In this document: piece after piece, positions 17,733 to 26,553 of the stretch | Numbering within the stretch: position 1 is the stretch's first letter | Layout of the letters: every line of letters starts with the position of its first letter | Assembly (NCBI RefSeq): GCF_014750685.1 | Contig: NZ_JAAXGE010000005.1 | Location: 496,001-560,000 of the forward strand | Length of the DNA stretch: 64,000 nucleotides | Source: Bacteroides sp. GM023 | Lineage (GTDB): Bacteria; Bacteroidota; Bacteroidia; Bacteroidales; Bacteroidaceae | Direction of reading: 5' to 3' | Translations under genes and position numbers: made by a program | The notes under the pieces: generated by a model | Seen by the model: only the letters and a program-made list of their open reading frames with translations | Told to the model about the DNA's origin: nothing | Databases searched by the model: none

Positions 17733-19748
17733 ATGAAAAACATACGGGCACTATTAATATTCTTTTTTATTAACCTATGCACAATTTCTGCGGTATGGGC
17801 AGGTGGTAATCATTTGCTTCCTTTGCCGCAAAAGTATGTCCCCCTTCATACATACTTTAACTTAGACAAAGTAAGCCTTTCCACTCCTGTGCTTCAACAG
17901 GAGTGGGAGGACTTAGTCTTGGAGATGGACGGAACTATTGCAGCAAAAGCCAATTGTTCCATCGAAGTAAAATTACTGGCTTCTTTGCCTGAAGTTCCTT
18001 TGAATCAAGACGAAGCTTACAAACTGAAGGTTACCAAAAGACACATAACCGTTGAAGCCGTGACAGAGCGCGGTGTTTATATGGCTATACAGACCTTGAG
18101 ACAATTGTCTGAGAAGAAAAATACGAGAACACTGATTCAAGGCTGTGAAATTCTCGACTGGCCTGCCTTCCGTATCCGTGGTTTCATGCAGGACGTCGGA
18201 CGCAGCTACCTCTCTTTCGAAGAACTGAAACGGGAAATAGCCATCCTGTCCCGCTTCAAGATAAACACCTTCCATTGGCACCTCACCGAAAACCAGGCAT
18301 GGCGTTTGGAAAGCAAAATCTTCCCGATGTTGAACGACAGTTCGAACATGACCCGCATGGCAGGCAAATACTACACACTAAAGGAAGCTCGCGAATTGGC
18401 AGACTTCTGCAAGAAGCACCAGGTATTACTAATTCCCGAGATTGATATGCCCGGACATAGCGCCGCCTTTATACGTACATTCCGCCATGATATGCAAAGC
18501 CCTGAAGGCATGAAGATTCTTAAATTGCTGATGGATGAAATCTGCGAAACATTCGATGTGCCCTACATTCATATCGGTACAGATGAAGTGAAATTCACCA
18601 ATCCCGACTTTGTACCCGAAATGGTAGCGCACATTCGTGCCAAAGGAAAGAAAGTCATCTCCTGGAATCCGGGCTGGCATTACAAACCCGGAGAAATTGA
18701 CATGATGCAACTGTGGAGCTATCGGGGAAAAGCACAAGAAGGCACACCCGCCATCGACTCCCGCTTCCATTACCTCAATCACTTCGATACATTCGGTGAC
18801 ATTATCGGACTTTACAACAGCCGCATCTACAATGCAGACAAGGGTAGTGACGACCTTGCAGGAGTCATAATGGGTATTTGGAACGACCGCCTGGTAGATA
18901 AAGAATGGAACATGATTCTTGAGAACAACTTCTATCCCAATATGCTGGCTATCGCAGAACGTTCATGGAGAGGTGGCGGAAGCGAATACTTCGACAAGCT
19001 GGGAACGATTCTCCCCACCGATGAAAAATCAGAAATCTTTCTCAATTTCAAAGATTTCGAACGTCGTATGCTATGGTACAAAGAGCATCAGTTCAAAGGC
19101 TATCCCTTTGCCTACGTCAAACAAACGAATGTGAAATGGCACATCACAGACGCCTTCCCGAATGATGGCGACCTGTCGAAAGTTTTTCCACCGGAAAAAG
19201 AACTAAGCGACTCCTATACCTACGAAGGAAACCGATACGAAGTACGTCCCGCCATAGGAGCCGGCATCTATCTCCGCCATGTATGGGGAAAAACCATTCC
19301 CACCTTCTATAAAGACCCGCAGGAGAATCACACCGCCTATGCCTACACCTATGTCTATTCCCCAAAAGCGCAAGACGTCGGGTTATGGGCAGAATTCCAG
19401 AACTATGGACGTTCAGAAAACGACCTGCCACCCCTACAAGGAAAATGGGACTACAAAGGAAGCCGTATCTGGCTGAACGATCAAGAAATACTTCCCCCTG
19501 TATGGACTGCCACCCATCGCGTGAAAAACTCGGAGATAGCATTGGGTAACGAGAACTGTGTGGCTCGTCCTCCAATCCCCGTTCACCTGAACAAAGGATG
19601 GAACAAAGTGCTCCTCAAACTACCTGTCGGTAAATTCAAAATGGACGAAGTCCGTTTGGTAAAGTGGATGTTCACAACCGTATTTGTCACCCCCGATGGC
19701 GAGAAAGCAGTAGAAGGACTGATCTACTCACCGGAAAAGACAAAGTAA
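17733..19748 (+). CDS. GH20 family hexosaminidase
   Basis: A 671-aa exported GH20 protein. Signal peptide to about residue 24 (AVWAGG), GH20b-like alpha/beta domain (about 25-140), then the TIM barrel starting at FRIRGFMQDVGRSYL. HWHLTENQAWRLE and EIDMPGHSAAF are family signatures. The catalytic pair is D284-E285 in HIGTDEV: Asp orients the substrate N-acetyl group and Glu is the acid/base. The C-terminal 170 residues form an extra beta-rich domain (WVLND-type, IWLNDQEILPP), possibly carbohydrate binding. It follows the sialidase by 23 bp, and would remove beta-GlcNAc/GalNAc exposed by desialylation. Codon usage changes sharply from T-ending to C-ending near 18130 inside the gene. Confidence 0.88.
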   Translation: MKNIRALLIFFFINLCTISAVWAGGNHLLPLPQKYVPLHTYFNLDKVSLSTPVLQQEWEDLVLEMDGTIAAKANCSIEVKLLASLPEVPLNQDEAYKLKVTKRHITVEAVTERGVYMAIQTLRQLSEKKNTRTLIQGCEILDWPAFRIRGFMQDVGRSYLSFEELKREIAILSRFKINTFHWHLTENQAWRLESKIFPMLNDSSNMTRMAGKYYTLKEARELADFCKKHQVLLIPEIDMPGHSAAFIRTFRHDMQSPEGMKILKLLMDEICETFDVPYIHIGTDEVKFTNPDFVPEMVAHIRAKGKKVISWNPGWHYKPGEIDMMQLWSYRGKAQEGTPAIDSRFHYLNHFDTFGDIIGLYNSRIYNADKGSDDLAGVIMGIWNDRLVDKEWNMILENNFYPNMLAIAERSWRGGGSEYFDKLGTILPTDEKSEIFLNFKDFERRMLWYKEHQFKGYPFAYVKQTNVKWHITDAFPNDGDLSKVFPPEKELSDSYTYEGNRYEVRPAIGAGIYLRHVWGKTIPTFYKDPQENHTAYAYTYVYSPKAQDVGLWAEFQNYGRSENDLPPLQGKWDYKGSRIWLNDQEILPPVWTATHRVKNSEIALGNENCVARPPIPVHLNKGWNKVLLKLPVGKFKMDEVRLVKWMFTTVFVTPDGEKAVEGLIYSPEKTK

Positions 19749-19763
19749 AAAATAAAACATATC

Positions 19764-20429
19764 ATGAAAAAGTTATTTTTGTTTGCTATTGCATTACTGT
19801 TCATAGCCACAACCAATGCACAAGACAACAAGTATTCCACCTTTTATTACCAGCGTGCCACCTTGTTCGAAGAACTCCCTGTCACCTCAAAAGACATCAT
19901 CTTCCTGGGCAACAGCATCACGAATGGCGGTGAATGGGCAGAACTCCTGAACAACAGACATGTCAAGAACCGCGGTATCAGCGGAGATATCTGCATGGGA
20001 GTATATGACCGCCTGGATGCCATCCTGAAAGGAAACCCCGCTAAAATCTTCTTACTAATCGGTATCAATGACGTCAGCAGAGGCACATCCGCCGACACTA
20101 TTGTGAGCAGAATAGCCCTGATTGCCCAAAAAGTAAAAAAGGACTCTCCCAAAACCAAACTCTACCTGCAAAGCGTATTACCGGTAACCGATTATTATAA
20201 GAAATTCAACGGACATACTTCCCGTTGGCAAACCGTCCCCGAAATCAATAAAGGACTGAAAACACTCGCTGAAAAAGAACAACTGACCTACATCGACCTC
20301 TATTCCCATTTTGTAGACAATGAAACGGGAAAGATGAACATCGACTATACCAACGATGGCTTACACCTGCTAGGCAAAGGCTACCTGAAATGGATTGAAA
20401 TAATAAAGCCCTATGTAAACAGTAAATGA
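19764..20429 (+). CDS. SGNH/GDSL-family esterase
   Basis: A 221-aa exported SGNH hydrolase. Signal peptide about 1-19 (ATTNA-QD). Block I is FLGNSIT with nucleophile Ser51; Gly of NRGISGD and Asn of LLIGINDV form the oxyanion-hole blocks; the catalytic Asp/His are in YTNDGLHLLGKGY. It resembles platelet-activating-factor acetylhydrolase-like lipases found in PULs. It starts 15 bp after the GH20 gene and overlaps the next gene by 4 bp (ATGA), so translation is likely coupled. De-O-acetylation of sialic acid or glycans is the inferred job. Confidence 0.88.
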   Translation: MKKLFLFAIALLFIATTNAQDNKYSTFYYQRATLFEELPVTSKDIIFLGNSITNGGEWAELLNNRHVKNRGISGDICMGVYDRLDAILKGNPAKIFLLIGINDVSRGTSADTIVSRIALIAQKVKKDSPKTKLYLQSVLPVTDYYKKFNGHTSRWQTVPEINKGLKTLAEKEQLTYIDLYSHFVDNETGKMNIDYTNDGLHLLGKGYLKWIEIIKPYVNSK

Positions 20430-23400
20430 GAACAATCAGACTAACAACCATATTCATACTGCTTTGCACTACCATAACCATTGCAGCGCAAAAGCGGATA
20501 AAAGTGTCCTGTGTCGGAAACAGCATCACATACGGTGCCACCCTTACCGACCGTGAAACCCAATCATACCCCGCACAACTACAACAAATGCTGGGAAATA
20601 CCTACGAAGTGAAGAACTTCGGAAAATCCGGCGCCACCCTGTTGAACAAAGGACACCGCCCATATACCCGGCAAGTAGAATATCAACAGGCCATTGACTT
20701 CGCAGGCGACATCGTCGTCATTCATTTGGGAATCAACGATACCGACCCCCGCGACTGGCCTGACTACCGCGACTTTTTCGTGAAAGATTACCTGTCCCTG
20801 ATAGACTCTTTCCGCCAGGCAAATCCGACCTGTAAAATAATGATTGCAAGGCTGACACCGATTGCCGACCGCCATCCTCGTTTTGAATCCGGTACACGCG
20901 ACTGGCACGACCAAATTCAACTAGCCATTGAAACAGTAGCACGTTACGCCGGAGTCCAGTTAATAGACTTCCACGAACCACTTTATCCCTATCCATTCAT
21001 CCTGACAGACGCTGTGCATCCCAACGCCGAAGGCGCAAAGATTCTCGCAAAAACTGTCTATTCCGCCATTACAGGCGACTACGGCGGATTACAATTATCC
21101 GAACTTTATACGGATAAGATGGTATTGCAACACAATTGCCCGTTAACTATCCGTGGCATAGCCAACGCCGGAGATAAAATAACAGTAAGCATAGCCGGAC
21201 AACAACAAACAACGAAAGCCGCTTCCAACGGAAAATGGCAAGTTACTCTCCAACCCTTGAAGGCCGGAGGCCCTTATACGCTAACCATCCGCAGCGACAA
21301 ACAGAAACTTCAATACCAAGACGTCTTGGCAGGCGAAGTCTGGCTATGTTCCGGACAATCCAACATGGAATTTATGCTAAGAGCCGCTTCCACCGCCAAA
21401 CAAGACATATCAAACTCGGATAACACGAATATCCGCCTGTTTGACATGAAAGCCCGCTGGCGTACAAACGCAGTAGAGTGGGAGAGTTCCACCCTCGACT
21501 CCCTGAATCATCTTCAATACTACGCTGCCACAAAATGGGAAATCTGTGACCCGAAAACAGCCGCCTCTTTCTCTGCCGTAGCCTACTATTTCGGAAAGAT
21601 GCTCCAGGACAGTCTGCAAATCCCTGTCGGCTTGATTTGTAACGCCATCGGCGGTTCACCTACTGAAGCCTGGATAGATCGCACTACTTTGGAATATCAC
21701 TTCCCCGCCATCCTTCGCGACTGGAAGAAGAATGATTTTATCCAAGATTGGGTACGCGGCCGCGCGATTCTCAACGTGAAGAAATCAACTGATAAATTAC
21801 AGCGGCATCCTTATGAGCCTTGTTACTTATACGAGGCAGGTATCCGTCCATTAGAACAATATCCCATAAAAGGAGTGATATGGTACCAGGGCGAATCCAA
21901 CGCCCACAACTATGAAGCCCACGAGAAACTTTTCAAGTTACTCATAAACAGTTGGCGAAAGAATTGGGAAAATGAAAACCTGCCATTTTACTATGTACAA
22001 TTATCAAGTATCGACCGTCCCTCGTGGCCTTGGTTCCGTGATAGCCAGCGCAGAATGATGAATGAAATTCCCTGCACAGGAATGGCTGTATCCAGTGACC
22101 ACGGTGATTCACTGAATGTACACCCGACCAATAAGAAGCCGGTAGGAGAACGTTTAGCCCGTTGGGCATTGAATAAAACCTATAATAAGTTCCAGGTAAT
22201 CCCTTCGGGCCCCTTATTCCGTCATGCAGATTTTTGTGAGGACACTGTTTATGTCACATTTGACTATGCCGACGGTTTGAGTACTTCAGATGGCTCTCCT
22301 ATACGCACCTTTGAAGTAGCCGAAACTGAAGGAGTTTACTATCCGGCAATAGCAGAGATAGAAGTTATAGCCGAGATAGAAGCAAGAGTTGAGACAGACG
22401 CAAAAGTCGGGAAAGAAGCAGAAGAGGGGAGAACGCCCCAATCTGCATCCGTTCGTATTAAAGTATATAGCGACCAAGTGAAACACCCCCGTTACGTCCG
22501 TTACGGTTGGCAACCTTTTACCCGTGCCAATTTGATAAATAAAGCAGGCTTGCCTGCCTCTACTTTCAGAGCCGAAGCTCCGAAATCATTTATCGAAAGC
22601 ATCCGGTTACAAAAAATGAATGGTTTCCCGAAGTCAGAGAAAGGCATCAATCAAGGCGTTTCCGCTTGCTATGCAGGAATCTTGAACGGAAAGCTATTGA
22701 TAGCCGGCGGCTGTAACTTCCCCGGAACTCCCGCTAGTGAAGGTGGAAAAAAGAAATACTACCAGAGCATCTATGCAGCAGAAATGAACCCTGATACTCT
22801 GTTGTTTTGGAATAAAGTCGGTGAACTCCCGATGCCTGCCGCATATGGCGTTTCCGTATCCTGTGCTGACGGCATCATCTGTGCAGGTGGAATGAACGAC
22901 CACGGTGCACTAACCACTGTCTACAAAATCCAATGGAACGAAAAGAAAGGCAAAGTCTCCTTAGAAACACTGCCTGATTTACCCTATGCACTAGACAATA
23001 TGTACGGAACACTAGTCGGCAACCAACTCTTTATTACTGGTGGAAACAGAAACGGAAAACCTTCGAACTCTTTTCTTAGCCTTGATTTGGATAACCTTGC
23101 TGCAGGTTGGCAACAACTCTCTGATTTTCCCGGAGCAGCACGAGTGCAACCCGTCTGTGCCGGACAATATAAAAATAACGAAGCCTGTATCTACCTATGG
23201 GGTGGGTTCGCTGCGTCCACTGACGGCAAGCCTGCCACACTTTCCACCGATGGCTATTGTTACTCGTCCGCTTCCCGTCAATGGACTCCCGTAACCACTC
23301 CGACAGGAAACAACGGCGAAACCATATCCCTTGGTGGCGGAACAGCCATTGCTATAAGTGAAAACCTGATTCTCAGTACAGGCGGAGTGAATAAAGATAT

Positions 23401-23650
23401 TTTCCTCGCAGCTCTCCAACACCCTGAAAAGGATTATCTTCTCCATCCTGCTGAATGGTATAAATTCAATGACCGGATATTGATATATAATATCCGCCAA
23501 AATACCTGGCAGGAAGTTGCTCGTAACTCCCAAACAGCCCGTGCTGGAGCAGCATTAACTGGTTGGGATAAAGTTTTTTACAATATAAATGGAGAATTGA
23601 AGCCTGGTATTCGTACTCCTGAAATAATCAAGATAACAGTCGAAAAATAG
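20426..23650 (+). CDS. three-domain fusion: SGNH esterase + sialate O-acetylesterase + NanM-like mutarotase/epimerase
   Basis: A 1074-aa exported protein with three parts. (i) Residues about 22-215: second SGNH esterase, CVGNSITYG with Ser33, HLGINDTD, and DAVHPNAEG. (ii) About 225-735: sialate O-acetylesterase (SASA) domain with CSGQSNMEF (Ser312) and WYQGESNA. (iii) About 745-1074: kelch-type propeller of the cyclically permuted mutarotase/NanM family (LLIAGGCNFPGTPASEGGKKKYY, ICAGGMND, LFITGGNRNG, LWGGFA). NanM converts alpha- to beta-N-acetylneuraminate or epimerises it. One polypeptide would thus de-acetylate and present sialic acid after sialidase action. Residues 642-665 are a four-fold 6-residue repeat encoded by 18-bp units (22349-22420), an unusual insertion in the esterase part. 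Confidence 0.88.
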   Translation: MRTIRLTTIFILLCTTITIAAQKRIKVSCVGNSITYGATLTDRETQSYPAQLQQMLGNTYEVKNFGKSGATLLNKGHRPYTRQVEYQQAIDFAGDIVVIHLGINDTDPRDWPDYRDFFVKDYLSLIDSFRQANPTCKIMIARLTPIADRHPRFESGTRDWHDQIQLAIETVARYAGVQLIDFHEPLYPYPFILTDAVHPNAEGAKILAKTVYSAITGDYGGLQLSELYTDKMVLQHNCPLTIRGIANAGDKITVSIAGQQQTTKAASNGKWQVTLQPLKAGGPYTLTIRSDKQKLQYQDVLAGEVWLCSGQSNMEFMLRAASTAKQDISNSDNTNIRLFDMKARWRTNAVEWESSTLDSLNHLQYYAATKWEICDPKTAASFSAVAYYFGKMLQDSLQIPVGLICNAIGGSPTEAWIDRTTLEYHFPAILRDWKKNDFIQDWVRGRAILNVKKSTDKLQRHPYEPCYLYEAGIRPLEQYPIKGVIWYQGESNAHNYEAHEKLFKLLINSWRKNWENENLPFYYVQLSSIDRPSWPWFRDSQRRMMNEIPCTGMAVSSDHGDSLNVHPTNKKPVGERLARWALNKTYNKFQVIPSGPLFRHADFCEDTVYVTFDYADGLSTSDGSPIRTFEVAETEGVYYPAIAEIEVIAEIEARVETDAKVGKEAEEGRTPQSASVRIKVYSDQVKHPRYVRYGWQPFTRANLINKAGLPASTFRAEAPKSFIESIRLQKMNGFPKSEKGINQGVSACYAGILNGKLLIAGGCNFPGTPASEGGKKKYYQSIYAAEMNPDTLLFWNKVGELPMPAAYGVSVSCADGIICAGGMNDHGALTTVYKIQWNEKKGKVSLETLPDLPYALDNMYGTLVGNQLFITGGNRNGKPSNSFLSLDLDNLAAGWQQLSDFPGAARVQPVCAGQYKNNEACIYLWGGFAASTDGKPATLSTDGYCYSSASRQWTPVTTPTGNNGETISLGGGTAIAISENLILSTGGVNKDIFLAALQHPEKDYLLHPAEWYKFNDRILIYNIRQNTWQEVARNSQTARAGAALTGWDKVFYNINGELKPGIRTPEIIKITVEK
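22349..22420 (+). repeat. four 18-bp in-frame tandem repeats
   Basis: Four 18-bp units starting at 22349, 22367, 22385 and 22403 encode IAEIEV, IAEIEA, RVETDA and KVGKEA. They are degenerate but strictly in phase, and lie in the esterase domain near its end. Confidence 0.7.
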
Positions 23651-23657
23651 CAATAAC

Positions 23658-23709
23658 GCAGAGCAACATACATACTCCCCCTTAAAAAGTACTATGTTCC
23701 TCTGCTTTT
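23658..23709 (+). terminator. terminator hairpin after the esterase fusion
   Basis: GCAGAGCAACATA (23658-23670) and TATGTTCCTCTGC (23693-23705) pair with one mismatch over a 22-nt loop, followed by TTTTCC. It lies 8 bp after the stop codon. The following 200 bp to the beta-mannosidase start hold no other gene. Confidence 0.55.
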
Positions 23710-23885
23710 CCGTTACTTGCAACCCGATTTTTCCGCAACCTTCATCTCGAACAACGCTAGGAAAACGCCCTTAAAAGTATCATATCCCACCCCCTTCTTT
23801 TTATAATAGCGCCCCTTCTCCCCATTGATTGACAGATGTAATATATATTTTGTTAAATTATCAGTGAAATCTAAAGGAAAAATAA

Positions 23886-23893
23886 TATCTTTG
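23886..23893 (+). promoter_or_regulatory. candidate -7 element for the beta-mannosidase operon
   Basis: TATCTTTG fits TAnnTTTG and is identical to the sialidase -7 element; the chosen ATG is 28 bp downstream. No good TTTG is found 19-21 bp upstream, so the promoter is weaker by sequence. The hairpin at 23658 supports a new transcript start here. Confidence 0.5.
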
Positions 23894-23920
23894 ACACCGT
23901 TAATATCTAATGCCCCCACT

Positions 23921-26515
23921 ATGATGATTAATTTAACAGGGAAAAAAGCTCAAATAGCGTGTGGACTACTCTGCTGTTGTAGCATGGCTTACGCCCAAAG
24001 CAATGATAATTCAGAAGTCCTAACCTTGCATACAGGCTGGGAATTTTCCCAAGCGGGAACAGAACTGTGGCGCACTGCTGAAGTACCCGGCACGGTACAT
24101 CAAGACCTTCTTCATCATGGTCTCATACCCAATCCCTTCTACGGAACCAACGAACAGAAAATCCAATGGATAGAAAATGAAGACTGGGAATACCGGACTG
24201 CCTTCACAATCACCGCCGACCAGCTGAAACGTGACGACGCCCAACTCACATTTGAAGGACTCGACACCTACGCCGACATCTACCTCAACGGAGCATTACT
24301 ATTAAAAGCCGACAATATGTTCGTCGGCTACACGATACCCATTAAACAACACCTTCGCCTCGGAGAAAACCTCCTTCACATATACTTTCATTCGCCCATC
24401 CGGCAGACATTACCCCAATACGCCTCGAACGGATTCAACTATCCCGCCGACAACGACCACCACGAGAAACACCTCAGTGTATTCTCCCGCAAAGCCCCCT
24501 ACAGCTACGGTTGGGACTGGGGAATCCGCATGGTGACCAGTGGAATCTGGCGTCCGGTAAACATCCGTTTCTACGATGCCGCCTCAATCAGCGACTACCA
24601 CGTGAAGCAACTATCCCTGACCGACCAACTGGCGAAGCTATCCAACGAACTGGAAATAAACAACATACTTCCCCAACCACTTCAAGCAGAAATAAAGATA
24701 ACCACCTCGCTTGAAGGAGAACAGGAATCCGCCACCAGCCAAACAATCACCCTGCAACCCGGCATCAACCACATCTGTATCCCTACAGAAATCCTCTCAC
24801 CGGTACGCTGGATGCCCAACGGCTGGGGAACTCCGACCTTATACAACTTCTCCGCCCAAATCATAGCCAAAGGCGACGTCGTAGCCCAACAATCCCACAG
24901 AATCGGCCTACGCACCGTCCGCCTGATAAACGAAAAAGACAAAGACGGAGAATCCTTCTATTTCGAAGTAAACGGCGTCCCGATGTTCGCCAAAGGAGCC
25001 AACTACATACCGCAGGACGCCCTGCTGACCAACGTCACCACCGAACGCTACCAAACTCTGTTCAGAGACATCAAAGAAGCCAACATGAACGTCATCCGCG
25101 TATGGGGTGGCGGAACCTACGAAGACGACCGCTTCTACGACCTCGCCGACGAAAACGGAATCCTAATATGGCAAGACTTCATGTTCGCCTGCACCCCTTA
25201 TCCGTCCGACGACACATTCCTGAAACGAGTGGAAGCAGAAGCCTGTTATAATATCCGCCGTCTGCGCAACCATCCGTCGGTAGCAATGTGGTGCGGCAAC
25301 AACGAAATACTCGAAGCCTTGAAATACTGGGGCTTCGACAAGAAATTCACCCGTGAGATTTATGAGGAAATGTTCCGCGGCTACGACAAACTCTTCCGCC
25401 AACTCCTTCCCGCCAAAGTGAAGGAACTGGACGCCGACCGCTTCTATATCCATAGCTCACCCTACCTTGCCAACTGGGGACGTCCCGAATCGTGGGGAAT
25501 AGGCGACAGCCACAACTGGGGAGTCTGGTACGGACAGAAACCCTTCGAATCACTGGACACAGACCTTCCCCGCTTTATGAGCGAATTCGGTTTCCAGTCT
25601 TTCCCGGAGATGAAAACCATTGCCACCTTCGCATCTCCCTCAGACTATCAGATTGAGTCGGAAGTCATGAACGCCCATCAGAAAAGCAGTATCGGCAACG
25701 CCCTGATTCGCACCTACATGGAACGTGACTACATCATCCCCGAATCATTCGAAGACTTCGTCTACGTCGGACTCGTCCTGCAAGGACAAGGAATGCGCCA
25801 CGGTCTGGAAGCACACCGCCGAAACCGCCCTTACTGTATGGGCACCCTATACTGGCAACTGAACGACAGTTGGCCCGTAGTATCCTGGTCGAGCATCGAC
25901 TACTACGGCAACTGGAAAGCCCTGCATTATCAGGCAAAACGTGCTTTTGCCCCCATTCTCATTAACCCCATCCGTCAGAACGACACTCTCGGCATCTACC
26001 TGATATCCGACCGCCCCGACACGATGGAACGAATGACACTGGAAATGAAAATCTTCGACTTCGACGGGAAAAAACAAGGCAAACCGGTACAACTGAGATC
26101 CCTGACACTCCCGGCCAACACCTCCCAGTGTGTCTACCGGATAAACCCCGACACCTGGCTGTCAGAAGCAGAACGCCGTCACAGCTTCCTACAACTGACC
26201 CTGAAAGACAAGACCGGACATACCGTAGCAGAAAACGTCTACTTCTTCAACAAGACCAAAGACCTGCTGCTGCCCGAAACCACTATCACCTATAAAATGA
26301 AACAGAGCGACGGCAAATGTGAACTCACCCTGCTTTCTCCCTGCCTTGCCAAGGACGTCTTTATCGAAGTCCCCATACAAGGAGCCCGGTTCAGCGACAA
26401 CTTCTTCGACCTGCTGCCCGGAGAGCGTAAAATAGTCACAATCACCTCTCCCGACATCAAGAAAGGAGAAGAATTGCCCTTGAGAATCAAACATATTCGT
26501 GAAACCTATAATTAA
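23921..26515 (+). CDS. beta-mannosidase (GH2)
   Basis: An 864-aa exported GH2 enzyme. The ATG at 23921 (or the next codon) gives a signal peptide ending SMAYAQ; an earlier in-frame start at 23825 has no signal character and precedes the promoter. Domain order: sugar-binding jelly roll (WRTAEVPGTVHQDLL, WEYRTAFTI, FEGLDTYADIYLNG), immunoglobulin-like domain, TIM barrel (NMNVIRVWGGGTYEDDRFYDLADENGI split over about 395-425), and a C-terminal beta domain. WCGNNE places acid/base Glu462; MSEFGFQS places nucleophile Glu555. Function: removal of beta-linked mannose, for example from the N-glycan core after outer sugars are removed. It is followed 38 bp later by a GH20 gene. Confidence 0.93.
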   Translation: MMINLTGKKAQIACGLLCCCSMAYAQSNDNSEVLTLHTGWEFSQAGTELWRTAEVPGTVHQDLLHHGLIPNPFYGTNEQKIQWIENEDWEYRTAFTITADQLKRDDAQLTFEGLDTYADIYLNGALLLKADNMFVGYTIPIKQHLRLGENLLHIYFHSPIRQTLPQYASNGFNYPADNDHHEKHLSVFSRKAPYSYGWDWGIRMVTSGIWRPVNIRFYDAASISDYHVKQLSLTDQLAKLSNELEINNILPQPLQAEIKITTSLEGEQESATSQTITLQPGINHICIPTEILSPVRWMPNGWGTPTLYNFSAQIIAKGDVVAQQSHRIGLRTVRLINEKDKDGESFYFEVNGVPMFAKGANYIPQDALLTNVTTERYQTLFRDIKEANMNVIRVWGGGTYEDDRFYDLADENGILIWQDFMFACTPYPSDDTFLKRVEAEACYNIRRLRNHPSVAMWCGNNEILEALKYWGFDKKFTREIYEEMFRGYDKLFRQLLPAKVKELDADRFYIHSSPYLANWGRPESWGIGDSHNWGVWYGQKPFESLDTDLPRFMSEFGFQSFPEMKTIATFASPSDYQIESEVMNAHQKSSIGNALIRTYMERDYIIPESFEDFVYVGLVLQGQGMRHGLEAHRRNRPYCMGTLYWQLNDSWPVVSWSSIDYYGNWKALHYQAKRAFAPILINPIRQNDTLGIYLISDRPDTMERMTLEMKIFDFDGKKQGKPVQLRSLTLPANTSQCVYRINPDTWLSEAERRHSFLQLTLKDKTGHTVAENVYFFNKTKDLLLPETTITYKMKQSDGKCELTLLSPCLAKDVFIEVPIQGARFSDNFFDLLPGERKIVTITSPDIKKGEELPLRIKHIRETYN

Positions 26516-26553
26516 ATAATCTATTAGTAACTTAACACTTAATTTTTTAGTTT

